Of a DNA stretch of 64,000 nt, positions 48,801 through 60,800 are shown piece by piece. The DNA lies in the NCBI GenBank assembly GCA_949316495.1, contig OX439005.1, positions 9,318,001-9,382,000 on the forward strand. Reading direction: 5' to 3'. The notes under the pieces were generated by a model that saw nothing but the letters and a program-made list of their open reading frames with translations, did not search any database and had not been told where the DNA came from. The DNA is from Amphiduros pacificus (Eukaryota > Annelida > Polychaeta > Phyllodocida > Hesionidae). The position numbers were made by a program, and so were the translations under genes. Each line of letters begins with the position of its first letter. The first letter of the stretch is position 1.

Positions 48801-51800
48801 CACCCTATTCTTGGGAGTGGTGCCGTATTAGGTCCCACCCTATTCTGGGGAGTGGTGCTGTATTAGGTCCCACCCTATTCTGGGGAGTGGTGCCATTCTT
48901 GGCCCAGCCCTGATCTCCATGTGAGAAAGAGATCAATTTTTCAATACCATTTGCCAAGTTGTGTGCTGTTTCTCTAAGCATCTGACACCTTTTGTCAGGA
49001 TTCATGTTTTGTTCCATTTCCAATCTTCTGTGGTTCTTTCATCACAAAATGACATATTGGCTTTCCCACAGAAATGCTTCTTTAAACACACATTGCCAAA
49101 TGTTATTGACAGTCTGACTACTTTTGTGACTTCTATTGTCAGACGAGTTAAAAAACAATGACAATGTTAAATTTGAACTTCATGATTTAATCCAGATGAA
49201 AGAAATATAGTTTAGAAGAACTTGTTAACACAAAAATATGACACATTTATTATGTAAAATAAGTGATTTGGCAAAGATTTTGTGTCCCATAAGCAGGTAA
49301 CCATGCACATGTGTCCTTATTGTTAATGGGGAATATTTTTGTCTCATAAATAGTGAACGATGCCAATTATTCAACATGGGGCAAATCTTAACATGGAGAT
49401 TTCTGAACAGTATCAGTAGAAAGCCTGCATGCACGCACGTGGACCAAGTGTGGTAGCACTTAACAACCCACAATCATGCAAACTCTTGATAAAGCCAAAA
49501 AACACTCCATGAATTGTTCCATTAGGAAATATGCTCCATAGATATTGCCATCCAAGTTGATTCTTTCAAATTGATTTTTAAAATAATATGTGAAAAAACA
49601 AAGTTGAATTTATGTATTTTGTTTGATTGGCAGGAAATGCTGCAGCAGATGATAGTAGGCCATTTTCCTGACATCATCAACATCGTGAAGGAACCAACAA
49701 AAGGTGGGTCAGATAAATGTGTCTTCCATAATGATAGCACTCATGATGACATTCACAATATGGCATGCTACATCATGCACCAGGCTGTCTGCAAAAAAAT
49801 GCAAACAGTTGGGACATTGCATGTCAAATTGCAGACATTTACATGCCACCAGATACTGCCATAATCCTATCCATATTCAGATCCTTGGTTGATCCTTAGC
49901 TGGTGTGGGTGGGCTGGTCGGTGGGGTGGGCTGTCTGGTGGGGTGGGGTGGACTGGCTGGTGGGGGTGGGCTGGCTGGTGGGGTGGGCTGTCTGGAGGGG
50001 GTGGGCTGGCTGATGGGGGTGGGCTGGCTGGTGGGGGTGGGCTGTCTGGTGGTGGTGGGGTGGGCTGGCTGGTGGGGTGGGCTGTCTGGCAGGGGTGGGC
50101 TGGCTGGTGTGGGCAGGCTGGATGGTAGGGCTGGCTGGTGGTGGTGGGGGTGGGCTGGCTGGTGATGGTGGGGTGGGGTGGCTGGTGGGGTAGGCTGGCT
50201 GGCTGGTGGGGTAGGCTGGCTGGCTGGTGGGGTAGGCTGGCTGGCTGGTGGGGTAGGCTGGCTGGTGGGGTAGGCTGGCTGGTGGGGTAGGCTGGCTGGC
50301 TGGTTGGGTAGGCTGGCTGGCTGGTGGGGTAGGCTGGCTGGTGGTGGTGGGGTGGGCTGGCTGATGGGGTAGGCTGGCTGGCTGGTGGGGTAGGCTGGGC
50401 TGGCTGGTGGGGTAGGCTGGGCTGGCTGGTGGGGTAGACTGGGCTGGCTGGTGGGGTAGGCGGGCTGGCTGGTGGGGTAGGCTGGCTGGCTGGTGGGGTA
50501 GGCTGGCTGGCTGGTGGGGTGGGCTGTCTGGTGGTGGTGGGGTGGGCTGGCTGATGGGGTAGGCTGGCTGGCTGGTGGGGTAGGCTGGGCTGGCTGGTGG
50601 GGTAGGCTGGGCTGGCTGGTGGGGGTAGGCGGGCTGGCTGGTGGGGTAGGCTGGCTGGCTGGTGGGGTAGGCTGGGCTGGCTGGTGGGGTGGGCTGGCTG
50701 GTGGGGTAGGCTGGGCTGGCTGGTGGGGTAGGCTGGCTGGCTGGTGGGGTAGGCTGGGCTGGCTGGTGGGGTAGGCGGGCTGGCTGGTGGGGTTGGCTGG
50801 GCTGGCTGGTGGGGTAGGCTGGGCTGGCTGGTGGGGTAGGCTGGGCTGGCTGGTGGGGTAGGCGGGCTGGCTGGTGGGGTAGGCTGTCTGGTGGTGGTGG
50901 GGTGGGCTGTCTGGTGGTGGTGGGGGTGGGCTGTCTGGTGGTGGTGGGGTGGGCTGTCTGGTGGTGGTGGGGTGGGCTGTCTGGTGGTGGTGGGGGTGGG
51001 CTGTCTGGTGGTGGTGGGTAGGGCTGTCTGGTGGTGTTGGGGGTGGGCTGTCTGGTGGTGGTGGGGTGGGCTGTCTGGTGGTGTTGGGGGTGGGCTGTCT
51101 GGTGGTGGTGGGGGTGGGCTGGATGGTGGTGGTGGGGTGGGCTGGATGGTGGGGTAGGCTGGCTGGCTGGTGGGGTAGGCTGGCTTTCTGGTGGGGTAGG
51201 CTGGCTGGCTGGTGGGGTGGGCTGTCTGGTGGTGGTGGGGGTGGGCTGGCTGGTGGGGTAGGCTGGCTGGCTGGTGGGGTAGGCTGGTACTGCCTGCTGA
51301 CATGTTGACATGTGGCTCTACACTCTCATGACTCATCCCACAAGCTCCCAGTACTTGTTGACATGACTTATGGATCAGCAAAAAAGAAATTTTATGAAGG
51401 AAAAAGTAAATGGCAGGAAATGATAGTGTACTGTGAACTTTTTGTAAGGACAAGAATAGCATAGTGTTTAGCCGGGTGATGTCGATCACTGTGGAGCTGA
51501 AGGGGGCCAACACAAAATGTCCCATCTGTATGATAATGAATCAGATTTTTTAAAAAGAAAAATGGTAATATCTTTTTTAATGTGACTCAAGGTAGTATTA
51601 TTTTTTGCGATCTCCATACAGAATTTAGGTTTGATTCATGACATTTTGATGTTTTGCTAATAGCCAGTGTGGTAAAGGTCATCATTTCTGATGCAGATTT
51701 GCTTGACAAATTTGACAAAATCTCTTTATTCATCATTAAAACATGAAAATGAACATGAGAAGTTTTAGATATATGGAGAATGTGACTGTGTCTCATTGAT

Positions 51801-54800
51801 TGTTCAGTGTGATGTTAGATTGGAAAAAGCTGAAGGTTGAAGACATTTATAGATTTGTCAGGGATATTATAAGCTCCTAAGCAAACATAAACTGTCCACA
51901 AGTATGTAGTAAATATAATCTGCAAATACAAACATTCAGCACAGGTGAAAATCTTATTTTGATGAAATAAGAATAAATATTGATCAACATAATCAATATC
52001 TGTCTTCTGTGTCAGGATTCCCTGACCTCTGACCTCCATATTTCTCAACAAGGTTGACATGCACCAAAGCTAATCCTTCTTGATATTTAATATATGAAAA
52101 ACATAAGACAAATACACAGTAGCCTGAGTGGCCTCCATGCTGTTTAATATAACTACAATATTTTGTTGTAAATATTCAAGAATTAAATTTTTTTTAATAT
52201 AACTTTAATATTGACAGTACATATTGTTGAATGCTCTGGTGAGTGAATCAGACCATAAATGTTCTTTGTGACCTATCTGGGATATCAGCCAGGGATTGTG
52301 TATGTGTTGACGTTTATAGGAGGTTTTCTTTTCACAGGTCTTTTGAAACAGTAAAAAACCTTGTGCCGAGACTAGACATGTGGTTATTTTATGGTGTACA
52401 TACTCACACTCTTTGACCTCCTTGCATTTTCTTGACAGTTGTCATGTGAACAAATTTGATGATTGCCTTTTATCATGCAGCTCTTAGACGAACTGTTTAC
52501 CTTCATGAGGAATAGTGTCAGATAGGCCTTTTGGAAGTTTTCTCAGTAATCAATAAAGTATGGTTTTTCTCATTGTAAATGCCAGGGGATTCTTATGATA
52601 CATAAATAGTATGTATTTGCAAATAATTTCACCATCCAAAGAAGTGTACCCTTTCAGTTTTACTGCAATCTCAAGTAATCCAATTAAGGCAAAAGGAATC
52701 ATTCAGCGGTTCACCTTCAAAGTCCCCGTGCATTACATTGTCCTAATTACATTGTCCTAAGGTTGCTTTGACATCTTTGAAGGCATGTGCATTTAAATTA
52801 TTACAGATCATTATGATATAAATAATGTCAGAAATAGTTCTTCACTTGTTCCTGTTCTTTAATCTTTGTGTGCATTCCAGTCATAGTGCTTTCAGGTCCT
52901 TCTCAGATGCAGTAATCTTATGTTCCCTGTGTGTGATCTGGGGGTGGTTAGTCTCCAGTGTTCTCCTGTGTGTGGTCTGGGGGTGGTTAGTCTCCAGTGT
53001 TCTCCTGTGTGTGATCTGGGGGTGGTTAGTCTCCAGTGTTCTCCTGTGTGTGATCTGGGAATGGTTAGTCTCCAGTGTTCTCCTGTGTGTGATCTGGGAA
53101 TGGTTAGTCTCCAGTGTTCTCCTGTGTGTGATATGGGGGTGGTTAGTCTCCAGTGTTCTCCTGTGTGTGGTCTGGGGGTAGTTAGTCTCTAGTGTTCTCC
53201 TGTGTGTGATCTGGGAATGGTTAGTCTCCAGTGTTCTCCTGTGTGTGATCTGGGGGTAGTTAGTCTCTAGTGTTCTCCTGTGTGTGGTCTGGGGGTGGTT
53301 AGTCTCTGGGGTTCTCCTGTGTGTGGTCTTGGGGTGGTTAGTCTCCAGTGTTCTCCTGTGTGGTGCTGAGTGTGGTATTGGGGGAGTTAGACTCCAGTGC
53401 TCCTGTGTGTATCTGGGGGTAGTTAGTCTCTAGTGTATTCCTGTGTGTGGTCTGGGGGTGGTTAGTCTCCAGTGTTCTCCTGTGTGTGGTCTTGGGGTGG
53501 TTAGTTTCCAGTGTTCTCCTGTGTGTGGGTGGGGGTGGCTAGTCCCTAGTGTTCTTCTGTGTGTGGTCTGGGGGTAGTTAGTCTCTAGTATTCTCCTGTG
53601 TGTGGTCTGGGGGTGGTTAGTCTCTGGGGTTCTCCTGTGTGTGGTCTGGGGGTGGTTAGTCTCCAGTGTTCTCCTGTGTGGTGCTGAGTGTGGTATTGGG
53701 GGAGTTAGTCTCCAGTGCTCCTGTGTGTATCTGGGGGTAGTTAGTCTCTAGTGTATTCCTGTGTGTGGTCTGGGGGTGCTTAGTCTCCAGTGTTCTCCTG
53801 TGTGTGGTCTTGGGGTGGTTAGTTTCCAGTGTTCTCCTGTGTGTGGGTGGGGGTGGTTAGTCTCTAGTGTTCTTCTGTGTGTGGTCTGGGGGTAGTTAGT
53901 CTCCAGTGTTCTCCTGTGTGTGATCTGAGGGTAGTTAGTCTCCAGTGTTCTCCTGTGTGTGATCTGAGGGTAGTTAGTCTCCTGTGTGGTGCTGCGTGCC
54001 AGTGAGTCGTCCCAGTACCTGCTTGTGATCTGGTTGGTCTGTAGTTGCGTGTGATCTGGTTGGTCTGTAGTTGCGTGTGATCTGGTTGGTCTGTTGTTGC
54101 GTGTGATCTGGTTGGTCTGTAGTTGCGTGTGATCTGGTTGGTCTGTAGTTGCGTGTGATCTGGTTGGTCTGTAGTTGCGTGTGATCTGGTTGGTCTGTAG
54201 TTGTGTGTGATCTGGTTGGTCTGTTGTTGCGTGTGATCTGGTTGGTCTGTTGTTGCGTGTGATCTGGTTGGTCTGTAGTTGCGTGTGATCTGGTTTGTCT
54301 GTAGTTGCGTGTGATCTGGTGGTCTGTTGTTGCGTGTGATCTGGTTGGTCTGTAGTTGCGTGTGATCTGGTGGTCTGTTGTTGCGTGTGATCTGGTTGGT
54401 CTGTAGTTGCGTGTGATCTGGTTGGTCTGTAGTTGCGTGTGATCTGGTTGGTCTGTAGTTGCGTGTGATCTGGTTGGTCTGTAGTTGCGTGTGATCTGGT
54501 TGGTCTGTAGTTGCGTGTGATCTGGTTGGTCTGTAGTTGCGTGTGATCTGGTTGGTCTGTAGTTGCGTGTGATCTGGTTGGTCTGTTGTTGCGTGTGATC
54601 TGGTTGGTCTGTTGTTGCGTGTGATCTGGTTGGTCTGTAGTTGCGTGTGATCTGGTTTGTCTGTAGTTGCGTGTGATCTGGTGGTCTGTTGTTGCGTGTG
54701 ATCTGGTTGGTCTGTAGTTGCGTGTGATCTGGTGGTCTGTTGTTGCGTGTGATCTGGTTGGTCTGTAGTTGCGTGTGATCTGGTTGGTCTGTAGTTGCGT

Positions 54801-57800
54801 GTGATCTGGTTGGTCTGTAGTTGCGTGTGATCTGGTTGGTCTGTAGTTGCGTGTGATCTGGTTGGTCTGTAGTTGCGTGTGATCTGGTTGGTCTGTAGTT
54901 GCGTGTGATCTGGTGGTCTGTTGTTGCGTGTGATCTGGTTGGTCTGTAGTTGCGTGTGATCTGGTTGGTCTGTAGTTGCGTGTGATCTGGTTGGTCTGTA
55001 GTTGCGTGTGATCTGGTTGGTCTGTAGTTGCGTGTGATCTGGTGGTCTGTTGTTGCGTGTGATCTGGTTGGTCTGTAGTTGCGTGTGATCTGGTTGGTCT
55101 GTAGTTGCGTGTGATCTGGTTGGTCTGTAGTTGCGTGTGATCTGGTTGGTCTGTTGTTGCGTGTGATCTGGTTGGTCTGTAGTTGCGTGTGATCTGGTTG
55201 GTCTGTAGTTGCGTGTGATCTGGTTGGTCTGTAGTTGCGTGTGATCTGGTTGGTCTGTAGTTGCGTGTGATCTGGTTGGTCTGTAGTTGCGTGTGATCTG
55301 GTTGGTCTGTAGTTGCGTGTGATCTGGTTGGTCTGTAGTTGCGTGTGATCTGGTTGGTCTGTAGTTGCGTGTGATCTGGTTGGTCTGTAGTTGCGTGCCT
55401 GTCCTCATTAGAGCCGTACATGTGGCAGCAGCATGAGCATAACAAGGTCTAATGGAGCACAATGATACGCATCCTCTACTTCAATATGCATATTTGGATT
55501 TAGTTTCCATAGTGATTAATCTATAACATGATTTTGACAAAATGTTAAATCTCAGCATTATTTTTATTTAAAATTTCTTCAAAATTCAAGATATTGATTT
55601 AGATATTGATTTCTTGATAACTGTTGTGATTTGAAACAAAATATTAATTATTTAAGTGCTTTGAAGTTTGGTGTGAATTTCATGCTTGGAATGTACCTTT
55701 GCTCAATCATTGAATTAATTTTGGTAGCCTTTTGAGAAAGGTAGGTGCAGTGTTTGTCTTGCTTCTATGGATCAGTGGTGTGGTGCCTGATTCAGGGATA
55801 GCATGTAAGTCCGCTAGGCTTCAGTGGGGATCCTCAGGTCTGGATCCTCTCATGTTCACTCAGACATAAACCTCCTCAAAGTTAATGTAAAGTCAATTGA
55901 TAAAATATGTAATCCTCTCAGGAAAAGGCAATGCATGAAATGTAATTGTGTTATACAAGGGGAATGTTACGCATGAGTGGGCATAAAATCAGATTGGTGG
56001 TGGTAATAATAAATTGTGAACTGATTGAGATTTAATTGATGTGAGTTTAAACATATTCTACGGATGTGATAGCCATTGAAATATTGGCTGGAAGGAGCAC
56101 AAGGGAATGGCATAAAGGGACCAATGATTATCATATGCTTTATTGTGGTCCACAAGAAGGTGACATTGAAAATGGTCAGGTCCCTAAGATGGACAGATCT
56201 CTCTTTTCATCTCATTCACTGTGATGTGTCAGAGAATTTAGAACATATGATTTAAGACATGTTACTGAGCAATCACCGTGAGAAATCAGGAATAATCATA
56301 AGTGTCATGGCGAGCAGAGTCACCACCTGACCTGATGTCATAAAACATGGCTTTTTTTGGCAAAGTGTACTGAAACACTCAGACAGCATATTATTTAGCT
56401 TGTTTTAAAACTTGTCAGCTATTTCAGACACAAGATCCAAAATCTTTACCACACATGCATCCCATGAAAGTCTCAATATGATGACCTCAATAGGATGACC
56501 TCAATAGGATGACCTCAATAGGATGACCTCAATAGGATGACCTCAATAGGATGACCTCAATAGGATGACCTCAATAGGATGACCTCAATAGGATGACCTC
56601 AATAGGATGACCTCAATAGGATGACCTCAATAGGATGACCTCAATAGGATGACCTCAATAGGATGACCTCAATAGGATGACCTCAATTATGATATGTTTT
56701 TAAAGGTCAACAAAAACTTTGTTTCTAAAAACTTCAACACTTTGTACCAAACACTGTTTGCTATATATTTCAGCTATTTTAGACCACATAATCAAATGGG
56801 AAATGTTATTTTAGATTTTGTTTTATTCATCCTGTGAACCCACAAACCTACATCATCATCATCAGCAACAAATTTAACATTGACTCCTAAAGGTGTACAT
56901 TTCATACTCCAAATAAAGATTGTGACATATTCTCTGACATTTTGGCCAATAACTTTGACATATCAATATATCTCACCATTTTGACAAATGCATCTTGGGT
57001 CTGTCAGTTGCTTTGTTGCATTTAGAGATGAACATTTTAAGAAACATGGGAATGGGAACACATGGTGTGTTCTCTAGAGCCAATTAGCTAGTGAGGGTAG
57101 GGGACAAGTGATGTGAACTCTGTTTACACAGATCACAGGAGAATAAAGCAATGCTTGTTATGTGGATGGTTGGTCTGCACGGGCACTGCTCTGCTGCCAG
57201 ATTGCATCACCCTACCAGACACATATCATACCCACACAGACACATATCATACCCACACAGGCACTGCTCTGCTGCCAGATGGCATCACCCTACCAGACAC
57301 ATATCATACCCACACAGACACATATCATACCCACACAGGCACTGCTCTGCTGCCAGATACTGTATACAGACAAATTTTCGCGACCTTTTTATTTTCGCGT
57401 TAATTCGCGCCAGGACGTCATTCGCGAAATTAAATGGACGCGAAATCGAAGATGCATTATGCAATATGAGGTCGTCATGTTAAAAAGCGGGAGTGACGGG
57501 GACAAGCTCTTATTTTTGGCGCGAAAACAATTGGAGTCTATCAACACGCATTGAAATATTAATATATTGCGCAATGATGGATCCCTGGCTTCTCCTCGTG
57601 TTGCGGACGTGAATTACCGCGACGTCACGTACATGATGTTTACGTTTTACTTCATGGATAAATTCTCGACCTGCGAAGCATAATTTGTGATAATATTGGG
57701 TAAATACCTTTATTTATCATTTAAAACGATCCACGTGTGAAGGCATTTCTGTCAAAAAGGGAAGATACAACTCAACACAACACGTGGTCGCAATTTTGAA

Positions 57801-60800
57801 AGGCGGAAGTGACGGGAAGAGGCTCTTGTTTGAGCGCGAAAACGATAGTTAATATGATTGCGCAATAATGGATGGTTTTGTTCTGTTCTCGACCTGCAAA
57901 GTGTAATTTGTGATAATATTATGTATATACCTTTATTTATCATTTAAAACGCAATTAAGATCGATCCACGTGTGAAAGCATTTCTGCCAAAAAGGGAAGA
58001 CACGACTCAAAGCAGTGGAAACAAAGACGAAATGCAAAACTGTGAACGCTGATAATTGGAATCAGTGAGAACAAAGTCAAAACAAAGTGTTTCGAATTTT
58101 TGGGTTTCGTTCTGTTCTCGACCTGCAAAGCGTAATTTGTGATAATATTATGTACTAGAAATCCAAAATTCGCGAAAATAAAACGGCGCGAACCTGTCTT
58201 AAACGGCGATGGCGCGAAAATAACTAGGCGCGAATTTTTCTCGGTATACAGTAACATCACCCTACCAGACACATATCATATCCACACAGACACATATCAT
58301 ACCCACACAGGCACTGCTCTGCTGCCAGATAGCATCACCCTACCAGACACATATCATACCCACACAGGCACTGCTCTGCTGCCAGATAGCGTCACCCTAC
58401 CAGACACATATCATACCCACACAGACACATATCTTACCCACACAGACACTGCTCTGCTGCCAGATAGCATCACCCTACCAGACACATATCATACCCACAC
58501 AGGCACTGCTCTGCTGCCAGATAGCATCACCCTACCAGACACATATCATACCCACACAGACACATATCATACCCACACAGGCACTGCTCTGCTGCCAGAT
58601 AGCATCACCCTACCAGACACATATCATACTCACAAAACACAGGCATAAATCATGTGCAAATTTGGTGAAAACCAATTTCTAAATTTCCTGCCTCTTATGT
58701 GTGGTATACAGAAGTTTTGTCAGTTTTTTTTGCAGATTTGTCATTTATGTTTATTGTATAGGATTAACAATCACTTTTGAAAATAAGGGCTAGAAATAAT
58801 TGAAGTAAATTTTGTGGGTCTCTTGTCAACCGCAGCAATTACCTGAGGGCAATTTCATGTAATAAATGGCAGTGGAAGTAGCAACATTTCTGCTTGACAC
58901 ATTAATAGCAAAGATCTGTCAAGTAATCCATGCCCCAATTGCCATGACAACGGAGTAAGTGTTACTGAGTGCCTTAAAGGGAGGTGTCACTGTGCCCCTC
59001 AGACTAACAACCTGTGCTCTGTGATCAGACGATATTATTCAAGTGACCCAGACTAACCTTCTTGGCAAAACACTTTTTCTGTTTGATAACTGCCAAACTC
59101 ATATTTGCCAATGGCTTGAGTATTCATCGTGAATCAGATGACTCAGTTCTTATATTCAATCTTCCATTTGGTCATTGACTGATGTTTTCTTTGAGAAAGC
59201 AGATTTGAACAAGATAGTCTATTATTAATCTGATCATCAAACTGGAACAAAGTCTGGTGAGTCAAGTAGATGTATAAAGGTTGGTTCCATCATGCCTCAG
59301 TATTGACCCCGTATTGCACTCCCCAGCTCGGCAATTTGCACAGGTTTGCTGTTGATTGACCCTGTTATCTGACCCTTGGTATGGCTCGGATGTGATATCA
59401 GAAGCTCTGCATGGCCACCTGGTGGTCAGTTCAGGAGTTCAGCCTTGTGTGGAGTACAAATTAATACCTGGATGTGTCAGGTTGGTTTCACTCATATAGT
59501 AAGGTTGGTCCCCAGGATTGTTTTCTTTGCCGTGTGCCAGAACAAAAAATAAACAAACACGTACTTCTTGAGGTATCTTCTGCGTATGATTTCCTAAAAA
59601 TCAGGTGTCTCTCCTCAAGAAATGTGAAAAAAATAATAGAAAATAAAAACATCACCATTCCAGACCAGAAGCCAGGTTGGTAAAACCTTTCTGCATTTTA
59701 TTCTCAGTCTTAGCACCTTATTTTTAATGACAATCCAAATACATTATAATGTGGAAAGGGTTTATAAGATCTGTAATGGGCTCCTTGCGAAGTGACACAG
59801 CAATAGAGGCTGCTCAGTGAGTGATGCCAGTCTGAAGCATATCAGTCTACCACCAGCAACATGCCACAGCAATAGAGGCTGCTCAGTGAGTGATGCCAGT
59901 CTGAAGCATATCAGTCTACCACCAGCAACATGCCACAGCAATAGAGGCTGCTCAGTGAGTGATGCCAGTCTGAAGTATATCAGTCTACTACCAGCAACAT
60001 GCCACAGCAATAGAGGCTGCTCAGTGAGTGATGCCAGTCTGAAGCATATCAGTCTACCACCAGCAACATGCCACAGCAATAGAGGCTGCTCAGTGAGTGA
60101 TGCCAGTCTGAAGTATATCAGTCTACCACCAGCAACATGCCACAGCAATAGAGGCTGCTCAGTGAGTGATGCCAGTCTGAAGTATATCAGTCTACCACCA
60201 GCAACATGCCACAGCAATAGAGGCTGCTCAGTGAGTGATGCCAGTCTGAAGTATATCAGTCTACCACCAGCAACATGCCACAGCAATAGAGGCTGCTCAG
60301 TGAGTGATGCCAGTCTGAAGTATATCAGTCTATCACCAGCAACATGCCACAGCAATAGAGGCTGCTCAGTGAGTGATGCCAGTCTGAAGTATATCAGTCT
60401 ACCACCAGCAACATGCCACAGCAATAGAGGCTGCTCAGTGAGTGATGCCAGTCTGAAGTATATCAGTCTACCACCAGCAACATGCCACAGCAATAGAGGC
60501 TGCTCAGTGAGTGATGCCAGTCTGAAGTATATCAGTCTACCACCAGCAACATGCCACAGCAATAGAGGCTGCTCAGTGAGTGATGCCAGTCTGAAGCATA
60601 TCAGTCTACCACCAGCAACATGCCACAGCAATAGAGGCTGCTCAGTGAGTGATGCCAGTCTGAAGCATATCAGTCTATCACCAGCAACATGCCACAGCAA
60701 TAGAGGCTGCTCAGTGAGTGATGCCAGTCTGAAGCATATCAGTCTACCACCAGCAACATGACACAGCAATAGAGGCTGCTCAGTGAGTGATGCCAGTCTG

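Larger units (their letters stand above)
44716..49633 (+). other. CCDC88 intron 3
   Basis: 4.9 kb, no exon recognised. Holds the 20-bp, 10-bp and 35-bp arrays. Between them is AT-rich DNA with a G-run near 46311-46332. Confidence 0.8.

Noticed and set aside
49867-51525. Proline-rich 552- and 471-codon minus-strand frames
   Set aside because: They come from the G/T-rich array read backwards. Two overlapping frames give the same low-complexity text, as expected from composition.
53748-55462. 565- and 532-codon minus-strand frames with QTNQITRNYRPTRSHATTDQ repeats
   Set aside because: All three minus frames of the 26-bp unit give the same 26-residue pattern. This is an effect of a stop-free repeat, not a gene.
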